Source of the DNA: Duganella lactea
GTDB lineage: Bacteria > Pseudomonadota > Gammaproteobacteria > Burkholderiales > Burkholderiaceae_D
Direction: 5' to 3'
NCBI RefSeq assembly: GCF_009857505.1
Contig: NZ_WWCP01000008.1
Coordinates: forward strand, 62,001 to 126,000
DNA length: 64,000 nt
The translations under genes and the position numbers were made by a program. This document shows positions 47,232 through 58,606 of this stretch, piece by piece. The notes below the pieces were generated by a model. The model was not told where the DNA came from and did not search any database. It worked only from the letters and a program-made list of their open reading frames with translations. Every line of letters starts with the position of its first letter. Position 1 is the first letter of the stretch.

Positions 47232-47277
47232 TTTGATTATTTTTATCATCTCCGCGACACATAGAAAAGAGGACTGA

Positions 47278-50160
47278 ATGGCGAGTAACAACGTAGCCCA
47301 ATTTGCCACCGAACTGAAGATGCCTGCAGACCTGCTGCTGACGCAGCTGCGTTCTGCCGGCGTCGAAAAAAGTTCGACGTCAGATCCATTGTCGAAAGAT
47401 GATAAGGATAAGCTGCTCGATCACCTGCGTCGTACCCACGGCGCCGGTGCCGAAGAGAAGAAGAAAATCACGCTGACGCGCAAGGAAACCACCGAGATCA
47501 AGCAGGCCGACGCCAATGGCAAGGCCCGCACGATCCAGGTCGCCGTCAAGAAAACGCGCACCTTCGTGCAGCGCGACGAACCGCTGACCACCACGCCGGC
47601 CCCCGCGCCAGCGCCGGTGATCGACGCGGCGGAAGTCGCGCGCCGCGAAGAAGAGGCCAAGAAACAGGCGGAACTGATCGCCCGTCAGGAAGCCGATCTG
47701 CGCGAGAAGCAAGAGCGTTTGGCCAAGCTGGAAGCGGATAAAGCCGCCCAGGACAAAGCCAACGCCGAAGCCGAAGCCGCCGCCAAGAAGGAAGCCGAAG
47801 CCGAAGCCAAGGAAGAGGCGAAGAAAGCCGCCGCCGCCAAGGCCGCCGCCGCCGCACCTGCCGCCGCTGCCGCTGTCGCCGCCCCCGCGGCCGACAACGC
47901 CGCCGAGGAGGCGAAGAAAAAAGCCGCCGCCGAAGAAGCCAAGAAGAAGGCTGCGGCTGTCGCCAAGGAAGCCGCTGAACAAGCCGCCGCCACCGAGCGC
48001 GCACGCCAGGCCGTCGCCGACGAAGTGGCCCAGATCAAGGCCATGATGAACGCGCCACGTCGCGCCATCAAGGCACCTGAGCCCGCGCCGGCGCCGGTCA
48101 AACCGAAAGTCGCGGAAGGCACGCTGCACAAGCCTGCGACCGCCGCGACCGCCAAGCCAGGTGACAAGCCGGGCGATAAAAAGCCGGCGGTTGGCGCCGA
48201 CAAGAAATCGATCAAGTCGGCCAATGTGTCGTCGACCTGGTCGGACGACGCCAAGAAACGTGGCGCACCAGGCGGTGCCAACAAAGGTCGTGGCGCGCCG
48301 GCCGGTAACGGTCGCGACAGCTGGCGCGGTGGCAAGGGCGGCGGTCGCCGTCATCACCAGTCGGATGATCGCGAGACCAACTTCCAGGCCCCAACCGAAG
48401 CCGTCGTCAAAGACGTGCACGTGCCGGAAACCATCACCGTCGCCGAACTGGCGCACAAGATGTCGGTCAAGGCGTCCGAAGTCATTAAACAGCTGATGAA
48501 GCTGGGCCAGATGTGCACCATCAACCAGGTGCTGGATCAGGAAACCGCGATGATCGTGGTCGAGGAAATGGGCCATAAAGCCCACGCCGCCGAGATGGAC
48601 GATCCGGAAGCGATCCTGGCCGACCAGGGCGAGCACGCGCACTTCGAAGCGACGCCGCGCGCGCCGGTGGTCACCGTCATGGGTCACGTCGACCACGGTA
48701 AAACCTCGCTGCTGGACTACATCCGCCGCGCCAAAGTGGCTTCGGGCGAAGCCGGTGGCATTACCCAGCACATCGGTGCCTACCACGTGGACACCCCGCG
48801 CGGCATGATCACCTTCCTGGACACGCCGGGTCACGAAGCCTTTACGGCGATGCGTGCCCGCGGTGCGAAAGCCACCGACATCGTGATTCTGGTGGTGGCG
48901 GCCGACGACGGCGTGATGCCGCAAACGAAGGAAGCGATCGCCCACGCGAAAGCGGCCGGCGTGCCTCTGGTTGTCGCGATCAACAAGATCGACAAACCGG
49001 GTGGCAACGTTGACCGTGTGACGCAGGAGCTGGTGGCCGAGAGCGTGGTGCCGGAAGAATACGGTGGCGATTCGCCATTCGTGCCAGTGTCGGCGAAAAC
49101 CGGCGTCGGCATCGACACCCTGCTGGAGCAAGTGCTGCTGCAAGCCGAGGTGCTGGAACTGAAAGCGCCGGTGGAATCGCCAGCGCGCGGCCTGGTGGTC
49201 GAGGGTCGTCTGGATAAAGGCAAGGGTCCTGTGGCCACCGTGCTGGTGCAGTCCGGTACGCTGAAGCGCGGCGACGTGATTCTGGCTGGTTCGTCCTTCG
49301 GCCGCGTGCGCGCGATGCTGGACGAAAACGGCAAGCCGATCTCCGAAGCCGGCCCATCGATCCCGGTCGAAATCCAGGGTCTGACCGAAGTGCCGCAAGC
49401 CGGTGAAGAAGTCATGGTCATGGCCGACGAGCGCAAGGCGCGTGAAATTGGTCTGTTCCGTCAAGGTAAGTTCCGCGACGTGAAACTGGCGAAACAGCAA
49501 GCCGCGAAACTGGAAAACATGTTCGACCAGATGGCCGAGGGCGAGGTGAAGAACCTGCCGCTGATCATCAAGACCGACGTGCAGGGTTCGCAAGAAGCGC
49601 TGGTGGCCTCGCTGCAGAAACTGTCGACCTCGGAAGTACGGGTGCAGGTGGTGCACGCGGCGGTTGGCGGCATCACCGAATCGGACGTCAATCTGGCGGT
49701 CGCGTCGAAAGCGGTCATCATCGGCTTCAACGCCCGTGCCGATGCGCAGGCGCGCAAGCTGGCCGAATCGAACGGCGTGGATATTCGTTACTACAACATC
49801 ATCTACGATGCGATCGAAGAGGTCAAAGCTGCGCTGTCGGGCATGCTGGCGCCGGAGAAACGCGAAACCGTCACCGGTCAGCTGGAAGTGCGTCAGGTCA
49901 TCCTGGTGTCCAAAGTCGGCGCGATCGCCGGCTGCCTGGTCACCGATGGCGTGGTCAAGCGTTCGTCGTCGGTCCGTCTGCTGCGCAACAATATCGTGGT
50001 GTGGACTGGCGAAATCGACTCGCTCAAACGCTTCAAGGACGACGCCAAGGAAGTGCGCGCCGGTCTGGAGTGCGGCCTGTCGCTGAAGAACTACAACGAC
50101 ATCCAGGTGGGTGACTCGCTGGAAGTGTTCGAAGTGCAGGAAATCGCGCGTACCCTGTAA
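47278..50160 (+). CDS. infB: Translation initiation factor IF-2
   Basis: A 960-residue GTPase that places initiator fMet-tRNA on the 30S subunit. An N-terminal IF2N domain (1-55) is followed by a long coiled, Ala/Glu/Lys-rich linker (about 110-240) and a basic Gly/Arg patch, then a second IF2N domain (about 385-440). The G domain starts at [10 protein letters not shown] (468-477), with DTPGHEAF and NKIDKP. Beta-barrel and C2 fMet-tRNA domains complete the protein. The linker explains the length relative to the 890-residue E. coli form. AGAGGA precedes the ATG. Confidence 0.97.
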   Translation: MASNNVAQFATELKMPADLLLTQLRSAGVEKSSTSDPLSKDDKDKLLDHLRRTHGAGAEEKKKITLTRKETTEIKQADANGKARTIQVAVKKTRTFVQRDEPLTTTPAPAPAPVIDAAEVARREEEAKKQAELIARQEADLREKQERLAKLEADKAAQDKANAEAEAAAKKEAEAEAKEEAKKAAAAKAAAAAPAAAAAVAAPAADNAAEEAKKKAAAEEAKKKAAAVAKEAAEQAAATERARQAVADEVAQIKAMMNAPRRAIKAPEPAPAPVKPKVAEGTLHKPATAATAKPGDKPGDKKPAVGADKKSIKSANVSSTWSDDAKKRGAPGGANKGRGAPAGNGRDSWRGGKGGGRRHHQSDDRETNFQAPTEAVVKDVHVPETITVAELAHKMSVKASEVIKQLMKLGQMCTINQVLDQETAMIVVEEMGHKAHAAEMDDPEAILADQGEHAHFEATPRAPVVTVMGHVDHGKTSLLDYIRRAKVASGEAGGITQHIGAYHVDTPRGMITFLDTPGHEAFTAMRARGAKATDIVILVVAADDGVMPQTKEAIAHAKAAGVPLVVAINKIDKPGGNVDRVTQELVAESVVPEEYGGDSPFVPVSAKTGVGIDTLLEQVLLQAEVLELKAPVESPARGLVVEGRLDKGKGPVATVLVQSGTLKRGDVILAGSSFGRVRAMLDENGKPISEAGPSIPVEIQGLTEVPQAGEEVMVMADERKAREIGLFRQGKFRDVKLAKQQAAKLENMFDQMAEGEVKNLPLIIKTDVQGSQEALVASLQKLSTSEVRVQVVHAAVGGITESDVNLAVASKAVIIGFNARADAQARKLAESNGVDIRYYNIIYDAIEEVKAALSGMLAPEKRETVTGQLEVRQVILVSKVGAIAGCLVTDGVVKRSSSVRLLRNNIVVWTGEIDSLKRFKDDAKEVRAGLECGLSLKNYNDIQVGDSLEVFEVQEIARTL

Positions 50161-50223
50161 TTTACGGGTAGCACAGCAGTATCTGGTAAAGTGGACGGGC
50201 CTTCCCGTCCACTTGCCGTTTAG

Positions 50224-50633
<410 letters not shown>

Positions 50634-50634
<1 letters not shown>

Positions 50635-51560
50635 TGAATCAAGCTCGTACCAAACGCGTCCGCGATCTGGTGGACGGCGTGCTGCTGCTCGACAAACCTG
50701 TCGGCCTGTCCAGCAACGACGCGCTGATCAAGGCCAAGCGCGTGCTCAACGCCAAGAAGGCCGGCCACACCGGCACCCTCGACCCGTTCGCCACCGGCCT
50801 GTTGCCGCTGTGCTTCGGCGAGGCCACCAAGTTCTCGCAGGACTTGCTGGAAGCCGATAAAAGCTACGACACCACCGTCCACCTGGGGCTGACCACCGAC
50901 ACCGGCGACACCGAAGGCCAGGTGCTGGAAACGCGCGACGTCAACGTCACGCTGGAGCAGATCCGCGCCGTGCTGGTGGGCTTTCGCGGCCCGATCAAGC
51001 AAGTGCCGCCAATGTATTCGGCGCTGAAACGCGACGGCAAGCCGCTGTACGAGTACGCCCGCGAAGGCATCACACTGGAGCGCGAGGCGCGTGACGTGGT
51101 GATCCACCAGCTGGAACTGATCGGCTACGAGGCGCCGTTCCTCAAGCTGTCGGTCACCTGCAGCAAGGGCACCTACATCCGCGTGCTGGGCGAGGACATC
51201 GGCAAGGCGCTGGGCTGCGGCGCGCATTTGAACGCGCTGCGCCGCACGCAGGTCGGCGAACTGAGCACCGAGCACATGATCACGCTGGAAGCGTTGAACG
51301 CGCACGCCGCGCCGCTGAGCTTGTTGTCGCCGGTGGACGCCTTGCTGTCCAGCTTCCCGGCGGTGCAGTTGAATGCCGAACTGGCCAAGCGCTTCCTCAA
51401 CGGCCAGCGCCTGCCGCTGGGCAAGGAGCCGTCGATTGTGGTGCCGCCGACGCAGGGCAGGGTACGCGTCTATCTGGACGACAAACTGCTGGGCACCGCC
51501 ATCCTCGGCGACTACAGCATCCTGGCGCCGGAGCGATTAATCGCATTTACTCCGCAATAA
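50634..51560 (+). CDS. truB: tRNA pseudouridine(55) synthase TruB
   Basis: A 308-residue enzyme that makes pseudouridine 55 in the T-loop of nearly all tRNAs. The catalytic motif HTGTLDPFATGLLP places the nucleophile at Asp50. YDTTVHLG, QVPPMYSALKRDGKPLYEYAR and CSKGTYIRVLGEDIG are the other family blocks, and a PUA-like C-terminal domain follows. It is the last of the tightly packed translation-factor genes; typA begins 89 bases later. Confidence 0.97.
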
Positions 51561-51649
51561 AGCGATGGAGTTGCATCGCAACATGCTATACTAGAGGGCT
51601 TAGCGCATGATTTGTGCGCATCTCGCAGTTTTTCCCCAAGATAACTACC

Positions 51650-53479
51650 ATGACTACTAAACGCGCAATTCGCAATATTGCAATCATCGCCCACGTTGAC
51701 CACGGCAAAACCACGCTGGTTGACCAACTGCTGCGCCAGTCCGGCACCTTCCGCGAAAACCAGGCGGTCGATACCCGCGTGATGGACTCGAACGACCTCG
51801 AAAAAGAGCGCGGCATTACGATTTTGTCGAAGAATTGCGCGGTTGAGTACGAAGGCACCCACATCAACATCGTCGACACCCCAGGCCACGCCGACTTCGG
51901 CGGCGAAGTCGAGCGCGTGCTGTCGATGGTGGACTCGGTGCTGCTGCTGGTGGACGCGCAAGAAGGCCCAATGCCACAGACCCGTTTCGTGACCCGTAAA
52001 GCACTGGCCCTGGGCCTGAAGCCTATCGTTGTCGTGAACAAAGTTGACCGTCCGGGCGCGCGCGCTGACTGGGCCATCAACCAGACCTTCGAACTGTTCG
52101 ACAAACTGGGCGCCACCGATGAGCAGCTGGACTTCCCGATCGTCTACGCCTCGGGCCTGAACGGCTACGCCGGTCTGACCGAAGACGTGCGCTCGGGCGA
52201 TATGAAGCCGCTGTTCGACGCCATCCTGGAACACGTGCCGGTCCGTGACGACAATCCGGAAGGCCCGCTGCAGATGCAAATCACCTCGCTGGACTACTCG
52301 TCCTACGTGGGCAAGATCGGCATTGGCCGCGTCAACCGCGGCACCATCAAGGTCGGCCAGGACGTTCTGGTCATCAATGGTCCAGGCGCCACCCCGATCA
52401 AAGGCCGCATCAATCAGGTGCTGAACTTCAAGGGCCTGGAGCGCGTACTGGTCGACGAAGCGGTTGCCGGCGACATCTGCCTGATCAACGGTATCGATGA
52501 AATCGGTATCGGCTCGACGCTGTGCGCGACCGACACCCCGGACCCGCTGCCGATGCTGACCGTCGACGAGCCAACCCTGACCATGAACTTCATGGTCAAC
52601 AACTCGCCGCTGGCTGGCCGCGAAGGCAAGTTCGTCACCTCGCGTCAGCTGCGCGACCGTCTGGACAAAGAACTGAAGGCCAACGTCGCGCTGCGCGTTG
52701 CCGCCACCGACGACGACACCACCTTCGAAGTATCGGGTCGCGGCGAGCTGCACCTGACCATTCTGATCGAAAACATGCGTCGCGAAGGTTTCGAGCTGGC
52801 CGTGTCGCGTCCGCGCGTGGTGTTCAAGATGGTCGATGGCGTACGCCATGAGCCGTTCGAGCAACTGTCGGTCGACGTGGAAGAAGCCAACCAGGGCGGC
52901 GTCATGGAAGAGCTGGGCCGTCGTCGTGGCGACCTGCAAAACATGGAGTCGGACGGCAAAGGCCGTGTGCGGCTGGAATACCGTATTCCTGCGCGTGGCC
53001 TGATCGGCTTCCAGGGCGAATTCATGACCCTGACCCGCGGCACCGGCCTGATGTCGCACGTGTTCGACGCTTACGCGCCAGTCGACAACACCAAAGGCGA
53101 ACTGGGCGGCCGTCGCAACGGCGTGCTGATCTCGCAGGACGACGGCGCCGCCGTGGCCTACGCGATCTGGAAACTGCAGGATCGCGGCCGTATGTTCGTG
53201 GTCCACAACGACCCGGTGTACGAAGGCATGATCATTGGTATCCACTCGCGCGACAACGATCTGGTGGTCAACCCGATCAAGGGCAAGCAGCTGACCAACG
53301 TGCGTTCGTCGGGTACCGACGAAGCGGTGCGCCTGGTGCCGCCGATCCAGATGTCGCTGGAATACGCCGTGGAATTCATCGACGACGACGAACTGGTGGA
53401 AATCACCCCGAAATCGATCCGTCTGCGCAAGCGTCACCTGAAAGAGCACGAGCGTAAGAAAGCTTCGCGCGAAGCGTAA
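51650..53479 (+). CDS. typA: Ribosome-associated GTPase TypA/BipA
   Basis: A 609-residue translational GTPase involved in 50S assembly and stress or cold adaptation. G1 is [16 protein letters not shown] (13-28), G2 lies in [11 protein letters not shown]3 is [16 protein letters not shown] and G4 is NKVDRPGAR. The EF-G-like domains and the C-terminal TypA-specific domain ([36 protein letters not shown]) are present. The ATG at 51650 gives the family N-terminus [20 protein letters not shown] (51587-51592) after truB could be its own -10, but no -35 is evident. Confidence 0.97.
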   Translation: MTTKRAIRNIAIIAHVDHGKTTLVDQLLRQSGTFRENQAVDTRVMDSNDLEKERGITILSKNCAVEYEGTHINIVDTPGHADFGGEVERVLSMVDSVLLLVDAQEGPMPQTRFVTRKALALGLKPIVVVNKVDRPGARADWAINQTFELFDKLGATDEQLDFPIVYASGLNGYAGLTEDVRSGDMKPLFDAILEHVPVRDDNPEGPLQMQITSLDYSSYVGKIGIGRVNRGTIKVGQDVLVINGPGATPIKGRINQVLNFKGLERVLVDEAVAGDICLINGIDEIGIGSTLCATDTPDPLPMLTVDEPTLTMNFMVNNSPLAGREGKFVTSRQLRDRLDKELKANVALRVAATDDDTTFEVSGRGELHLTILIENMRREGFELAVSRPRVVFKMVDGVRHEPFEQLSVDVEEANQGGVMEELGRRRGDLQNMESDGKGRVRLEYRIPARGLIGFQGEFMTLTRGTGLMSHVFDAYAPVDNTKGELGGRRNGVLISQDDGAAVAYAIWKLQDRGRMFVVHNDPVYEGMIIGIHSRDNDLVVNPIKGKQLTNVRSSGTDEAVRLVPPIQMSLEYAVEFIDDDELVEITPKSIRLRKRHLKEHERKKASREA

Positions 53480-53503
53480 TTCACGCCGGATCGTCAGATC
53501 AAG

Positions 53504-53527
53504 AAGCCGCCTTCGGGCGGCTTTTTT
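53504..53527 (+). terminator. Intrinsic terminator after typA
   Basis: AAGCCGCC-TTCG-GGCGGCTT with a UUCG loop followed by T residues. It closes the translation-factor region. Confidence 0.93.
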
Positions 53528-53593
53528 CATTTGCGTTTTCGCTGCTGGTGGGTTACTTTGGTGCGAGGCAGCAAAACCGCATGGAGGCAGACC

Positions 53594-55834
53594 TTGAGCG
53601 ACGACAAGCACCATTCCTGGCTGAACACCTGGCCCGGCCATCCCCTTAACCTGGCCCAGCAGGCGACCGATTACTGGGTCGATGCGGTCCAGCGCAGCGT
53701 CCTGTTCATGGACGTGCTGCGCCAACGTGGCGACGAGCGCAACCATCGCGCTGAGCAGACCGCGCCGCACGTGCTGACGTTTGAATTCGAGGTGGTGATG
53801 GATGGCCGTCACCTCGACCGTCCCGTCAACTACGGCCTGCTGCACATCCTGCAGCCGGACGGCATACAGCCGGACCCGACCAAGCGACCGTTCATCGTGT
53901 TCGATCCGCGCGCCGGTCATGGGCCCGGCATCGGCGGCATGAAGCACGACAGCGAGATCGGCGTGGTGCTCAAGGCCGGCCACCCCTGTTATTTCGTCGG
54001 CTTCACGCCGCATCCGATACCCGGCCAGACCATCGAGGACGTGTGCCGCGCCGAAGCCAGGTTCATCGCCAAGGTGGCCGAGTTGCATCCGCAGGCCGAC
54101 GGCAAGCCGGCGCTGATTGGCAATTGCCAGGCCGGCTGGCAGATCATGATGACCAGCGCGCTCAATCCGGACCTGGTGGGGCCGCTGGTGCTGGCCGGCG
54201 CGCCGTTGTCTTACTGGGCCGGCGTGCGCGGCAAGAATCCGCTACGCTACCTCGGCGGCGTGCTGGGTGGCACCTGGATGACCGCGCTGGCGGGCGACCT
54301 CGGCAACGGTATTTTCGACGGCGCCTCGCTGGTCGAAAATTTCGAAAAGATGAATCCGTCGAATACGCTGTTCACCAAGAACTACAACGTCTATTCGAAG
54401 ATCGATACCGAAGCGCAGCGCTTCCTCGACTTTGAAAAATGGTGGGGCAATCCGGTGCTGCTGAACGCCGGCGAGATGCAGTACATCGCCGATTCGCTGT
54501 TCGTCGGCAACCGCCTGAGCGACGCGGCGCTGCTCGACAGCGACGGCCACCGCATCGACCTGCGCAATGTGAAGTCGCCGATCGTGGTGTTCTGCTCGTG
54601 GGGCGACGACATCACGCCGCCACAGCAGGCGCTGGGCTGGGTGCTCGACCTGTACGAGGACGACGCGGCGCTGGTGGCTGGCGGCCAGACCATCATCTAT
54701 TCCATGCACCAGAGCATCGGCCACCTGGGCATCTTTGTCTCGGCCTCGGTGGCCAACAAGGAGCACGAGGAATTCACGGCGGCGATGGACATGATCGACA
54801 TCATGCCGCCGGGCCTGTACGAAGCGGTGTTCCTCGACAAGGACGAGGAAATGCTGCAAGCCGAGATCGCTTCCGGCGACCTCGCCGCCGGCGACTACGT
54901 GATGCGCTTCGAGCGTCGCAACCTGGACGCGCTGCGCGCGCTGGGCGGCAACGATGTCGCCGACGAGCGCCGCTTCGCCACGGTGGCGCGGGTGTCGGAA
55001 ATCAACAAGGGCCTGTACCAGACCTTCGCCAGCCCGCTGGTCAAATCGCTGGTGACCGACGCCACCGCCGAGAAGCTGCGCGAGGCGCATCCGCTGCGCC
55101 TGCGGTACACCGCGTTCTCCAGCAAAAATCCGCTGTTGAACGGCATTCCTGCACTGGCCGAGAAGGTGCGCGCGCAGCGCAAGCCGGTCGCCAAGGACAA
55201 CCTCTTCCTGCAAATGCAGGAGGCCTGGGCCAAGCAGATCGTTGACGGTCTCGACCGCTATCGCGACATGCGCGACCAGGCCACCGAGAATTTCTTCCTC
55301 GGCGTGTACGGTTCGCCGTTGCTGCAGGCCCTGGTGGGCTTGAGCACGGACGGTGGCAAGCCGCGCCGCATCGGCCGCGATATCGCGCGTGAGGCGGCGA
55401 CCAGCGCCAACCGCGCGGCGGCGGCGCTGCGCACCAAGGAGGGCGGCGTGACGGAGGGGATTATCCGTGCGCTGCTGTACATCTTCCGCAGCCCGGAGAT
55501 GAGCGCGGCCGATGAGCGCGCCTTCGCGGCGATGCGTCAGCTGCGTCTGCGCACCTCGGACGATCAGGAGATGAGCGTGACGCTGCTGAAGAAGATTCTG
55601 CGCGAGCAGTATCTGATTCTGCAGGTGAACGAGGCGGCGGCGCTGAGCGATCTGCCGCTGCTGCTGCCGGACGAGCCGGAAAGCCGCGCCGCCGCGCTGG
55701 GCATCGTGCGCCAGGTGGCGGGCGCCGCCGGCACGCTGAGCGGCGAGGCGGCGACGCGGCTGGAGCGCGTGGCGGCCATCTTCGCACCGCCGGCGCCGAA
55801 GCTGGCGGTGGTGCGCAAGAAGAAGGACGCATAA
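53594..55834 (+). CDS. DUF3141 family protein, PHA-synthase-like alpha/beta hydrolase
   Basis: A 746-residue protein. The TTG at 53594 (MSDDKHHSWLNTW) is chosen because GGAGG stands six bases upstream; the longer frame runs into the typA terminator. Residues about 90-390 form an alpha/beta-hydrolase core with a PhaC-type nucleophile elbow GNCQAGW (Cys178), a likely acid in CSWGDDITPP (Asp338/339) and a His in SIGHLGIF (His377). This Cys-Asp-His set matches polyhydroxyalkanoate synthases, to which DUF3141 is related. Residues about 400-746 are helical and of unknown role. The biochemical activity is not established; polyester or acyl-CoA chemistry is an inference. Confidence 0.88.
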   Translation: MSDDKHHSWLNTWPGHPLNLAQQATDYWVDAVQRSVLFMDVLRQRGDERNHRAEQTAPHVLTFEFEVVMDGRHLDRPVNYGLLHILQPDGIQPDPTKRPFIVFDPRAGHGPGIGGMKHDSEIGVVLKAGHPCYFVGFTPHPIPGQTIEDVCRAEARFIAKVAELHPQADGKPALIGNCQAGWQIMMTSALNPDLVGPLVLAGAPLSYWAGVRGKNPLRYLGGVLGGTWMTALAGDLGNGIFDGASLVENFEKMNPSNTLFTKNYNVYSKIDTEAQRFLDFEKWWGNPVLLNAGEMQYIADSLFVGNRLSDAALLDSDGHRIDLRNVKSPIVVFCSWGDDITPPQQALGWVLDLYEDDAALVAGGQTIIYSMHQSIGHLGIFVSASVANKEHEEFTAAMDMIDIMPPGLYEAVFLDKDEEMLQAEIASGDLAAGDYVMRFERRNLDALRALGGNDVADERRFATVARVSEINKGLYQTFASPLVKSLVTDATAEKLREAHPLRLRYTAFSSKNPLLNGIPALAEKVRAQRKPVAKDNLFLQMQEAWAKQIVDGLDRYRDMRDQATENFFLGVYGSPLLQALVGLSTDGGKPRRIGRDIAREAATSANRAAAALRTKEGGVTEGIIRALLYIFRSPEMSAADERAFAAMRQLRLRTSDDQEMSVTLLKKILREQYLILQVNEAAALSDLPLLLPDEPESRAAALGIVRQVAGAAGTLSGEAATRLERVAAIFAPPAPKLAVVRKKKDA

Positions 55835-55842
55835 GAAGACGC

Positions 55843-56967
55843 TTAAGCGGCGTCGCGGCGCGTCTGCCGGAGCAGCGCGCCGCCGTTGATCTCGCCGACG
55901 GTGGCGCAGCCGGCCATCGCCATGCAGATTTCCAGTTCCTCGCGCAGCAGCTTGAGCATGTGCGCCACGCCCAGCGCGCCGGCCACGCTCAGCGCATACA
56001 GTTGCAGGCGGCCGATTGCCACCGCGTTGGCGCCCAGGGCCAGCGCCTTGAAGGCATCGCTGCCGGAGAGGATGCCACCGTCATACATCAGCGGAAAATC
56101 CGCGCCCACGGCGGCGCGCACGGCGGGCAGCACATCCAGTCCCGAAGGCGCGCCGTCGAGGCTGCGGCCGCCGTGGTTGGAGACGGCGATGCCGCTCACA
56201 CCCGCGTCGCGCAGCGCCACCGCGTCATCCGGGTGCAGCACGCCTTTGACCCACACCGGCAGTTTGGTTTCGCGCATGATCCAGCGGATATCATCCCAGC
56301 TGGGCGCGCCGCGCATCGCGCCCTGGAAGAAGCGGCTTTCGCCGGGACCGTTGCCGGCGAAGCGCGGTGTGGTGTCGTAGCCGCGCAGGTTGACGTTGAC
56401 ACAGCCGGCCGGCATCTGGAACTGCGCCGCCTGGGCGCGGCGGTTGACCACCTGGATCGGCGCGTCGAGCGTCAGCACGATGGCGCGGTAGCCGGCCGCT
56501 TCGGCGCGGCGCAGCAGATGCAGCGTGTCGTCGCGGCGCGGCAGCAGGTAGAGTTGGAACCAGCGTTGTTGCGCGACGGCTTCTTCCAGCGGGAAGGTCG
56601 ATTGGGTGCTGGCGATCATGCAGGTGTCGGTGGCGTCGGCGGCGCACGCGGAGTCGAGCTCGCCGTTGGCGTGGGCCAGCTTGTGAAAGCCGACCGGCGC
56701 CAGGAACAGCGGATGGGCATACGCCTCGCCGGCCAGCGTGATGCGCGTGTGGCCGTGGCCGACATCGCGCAGCAGGCGCGGGGTGATGGCCCACTGCCCG
56801 AACGCCGTCGCGTTGGCCGCCACGCTGTGTCCGTAACCGCTGCCGCCACTGATGTAGGCGAGGTGCGATGGCGGCAGGAAATGCGGCGCCAGCGCGGCGT
56901 AGTCCTGGGCGTTGCGGATGTCGGCGGGGATGGCATTGAGTGGCGGCGAGAGGGTGGGGGCGGACAT
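55843..56967 (-). CDS. FMN-dependent alpha-hydroxy-acid oxidizing protein
   Basis: A 374-residue TIM-barrel flavoenzyme of the lactate dehydrogenase/glycolate oxidase family. Catalytic residues are Tyr140 (FQLYLLP), Lys241 (VWVKGV), His265 and Arg268 (SNHGGRSLDG), and the FMN phosphate site is YDGGILSGSDAFKALALGANAVAIGR in two parts. The N-terminal FMN motif usually read as GGxxDE is GGSGYGHS here, as in a divergent subgroup, so the substrate may not be lactate. The ATG has no clear ribosome binding site. The gene converges on DUF3141 with eight bases between stops. Confidence 0.9.
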   Translation of the reverse strand: MSAPTLSPPLNAIPADIRNAQDYAALAPHFLPPSHLAYISGGSGYGHSVAANATAFGQWAITPRLLRDVGHGHTRITLAGEAYAHPLFLAPVGFHKLAHANGELDSACAADATDTCMIASTQSTFPLEEAVAQQRWFQLYLLPRRDDTLHLLRRAEAAGYRAIVLTLDAPIQVVNRRAQAAQFQMPAGCVNVNLRGYDTTPRFAGNGPGESRFFQGAMRGAPSWDDIRWIMRETKLPVWVKGVLHPDDAVALRDAGVSGIAVSNHGGRSLDGAPSGLDVLPAVRAAVGADFPLMYDGGILSGSDAFKALALGANAVAIGRLQLYALSVAGALGVAHMLKLLREELEICMAMAGCATVGEINGGALLRQTRRDAA

Positions 56968-57027
56968 AGTCGATCAATGGAAGGCTGCGGGATTTTGAGT
57001 ATAGCCCGCCGCCCCGTTTTTCCATCG

Positions 57028-57489
57028 TTAAGCGATTTTCCCCAGCGGCTTGCGCATGAACACGCTGTACGGATCGTCCGGATAAGCGCCGTAAGGACCG
57101 CATTGCCGGAAGCCGATGCGGGCGTAAAAGGCCAGCGCTTCCGGCTGCGATGGCCCCGCCTCCAGCACCATGTCCGCGCAGCCGGCGCTGGCGGCGGCCT
57201 GTTCCAGCAACTGGAGCAGCCGGCCGGCGGCGCCGGTGCCGCGCGCGGCGGGGCGTACGTACATGCGCTTAATCTCGCCATACTCCGGCGTCAGCAGCAC
57301 GGCGGCGCAGCCGATGGCGGCGCCGTCGCCATCGCGCGCCACGGCAAAGCGGACGTTGGGCGCCAGCAGCGAATGGATGTCCAGCGCGTAGACCGACTCG
57401 GCCGGGTAGAGGGCGTACAGATAGTCGTCCAGCTCGGCGATCAGCGTGTGCACGTCGGGCTGGTCTGGCGTTTCAAAAGTGATCATCAT
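57028..57489 (-). CDS. GNAT family N-acetyltransferase
   Basis: A roughly 153-residue acetyl-CoA-dependent transferase. The acetyl-CoA motif A is MYVRPAARGTGAAGRLLQ, and motif B follows as LEAGPSQPEALAFYARIGFRQCGPYG; the middle strand is AAIGCAAVLL. The substrate (protein, small molecule or antibiotic) cannot be told. The start is uncertain: ATG codons lie at 57498, 57489 and 57486. A TATAAT on the minus strand occupies 57497-57502, so if that promoter is used the transcript would begin at about the 57489 ATG and be leaderless; no Shine-Dalgarno is seen for any of them. Confidence 0.85.
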   Translation of the reverse strand: MMITFETPDQPDVHTLIAELDDYLYALYPAESVYALDIHSLLAPNVRFAVARDGDGAAIGCAAVLLTPEYGEIKRMYVRPAARGTGAAGRLLQLLEQAAASAGCADMVLEAGPSQPEALAFYARIGFRQCGPYGAYPDDPYSVFMRKPLGKIA

Positions 57490-57496
57490 GGCAGGC

Positions 57497-57547
57497 ATTA
57501 TAGGCCTGGCCCGGCCAGTCGGGCCAGGCCGGCTTTTGCGCTATAAT
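57497..57547. promoter_or_regulatory. Divergent promoter region with an 11-bp perfect inverted repeat
   Basis: TATAAT elements for both directions (minus strand at 57497-57502, plus strand at 57542-57547) flank GGCCTGGCCCG-GCCAGT-CGGGCCAGGCC (57503-57530). Recognisable -35 elements are missing on both sides, which would suit an activator or repressor bound to the repeat. Confidence 0.5.
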
Positions 57548-57580
57548 GTCGACCCTTTTCCGATTCCCGTAGTGGCCCCC

Positions 57581-58606
57581 ATGACCATCACCGACCAGCC
57601 GACCGCCGACCAGGCACCTGTCGTGCCGAGCCGCCGCCTGTCCGTCGCGCCGATGATGGATTGGACCGACCGCCACTGCCGCGTGTTCCACCGCCACATC
57701 AGCAAGCACACCTGGCTGTACACCGAGATGGTGACCACCGGCGCGCTGGTCTATGGCGACGTCGAGCGTCATCTGCGCTTCAACGAGGAGGAGCACCCGG
57801 TCGCGCTGCAACTGGGCGGCAGCGATCCGGCCGACCTGGCCACCAGCGCCAAGCTGGGCGAGAAGTGGGGCTACGACGAGATCAACCTCAACTGCGGTTG
57901 CCCGTCCGAGCGGGTGCAGAAGGGCGCTTTCGGCGCCTGTCTGATGGCCGAGCCGCAACTGGTGGCCGACTGCGTGAAAGCGATGCGCGACGCGGTGTCG
58001 ATCGACGTTACCGTCAAGCACCGCATCGGCATCGATGATGTGCAAAGCTATGACTTCGTCCGCGACTTCGTCGGCAAAGTGGCCGAGGCCGGCTGCAAGA
58101 CCTTCATCGTCCACGCCCGCAACGCCATCCTCAAGGGCCTGTCGCCGAAGGAAAACCGCGAGATCCCGCCGCTCAAGTATGACTACGCTTACCAGCTCAA
58201 GCGCGACTTCCCTGACTTCGAAATCATCATCAACGGCGGCATCAAGACCGAGGCCGAGATCGATGAACACCTGCGGCACCTGGACGGTGTGATGCTCGGC
58301 CGCGAGGCCTATCACAATCCGTTCGTCATGGCCACCTTCGACCAGCGCTATTACGGCGACAGCCGCGCGCCGAAGACCCGCGAACAGGTGCTGGAAGCCA
58401 TGGTGCCCTACATCCAGGCCCAACTGGCCCAGTACGGCCCGCTCGGCCTGAAGCTCAATTCCATCACCCGCCATATGCTCGGCATCATGACCGGCCTGCC
58501 CGGCGCGCGCGCCTTCCGCCAGACCCTGTCCGACTCCAAAAAGCTCGCCAACGGCGACGCTTTGCTGCTTCTCGAAGCCGCCGCCCGACTGCGTGTTACT
58601 ACGTAG
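57581..58606 (+). CDS. dusA: tRNA-dihydrouridine(20/20a) synthase DusA
   Basis: A 341-residue FMN enzyme that reduces U20/U20a in the tRNA D-loop with NADPH. The N-terminus RRLSVAPMMDWTDRHCR is typical for DusA, and the catalytic Cys107 lies in LNCGCPSERVQKGAFGA. KHRIGIDD, FIVHARNAILKGLSPKENR and INGGIKTEAEI are further family blocks. The ATG at 57581 gives MTITDQPTAD; longer frames would overlap the promoter region. A TATAAT sits 34 bases upstream. Confidence 0.96.
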   Translation: MTITDQPTADQAPVVPSRRLSVAPMMDWTDRHCRVFHRHISKHTWLYTEMVTTGALVYGDVERHLRFNEEEHPVALQLGGSDPADLATSAKLGEKWGYDEINLNCGCPSERVQKGAFGACLMAEPQLVADCVKAMRDAVSIDVTVKHRIGIDDVQSYDFVRDFVGKVAEAGCKTFIVHARNAILKGLSPKENREIPPLKYDYAYQLKRDFPDFEIIINGGIKTEAEIDEHLRHLDGVMLGREAYHNPFVMATFDQRYYGDSRAPKTREQVLEAMVPYIQAQLAQYGPLGLKLNSITRHMLGIMTGLPGARAFRQTLSDSKKLANGDALLLLEAAARLRVTT

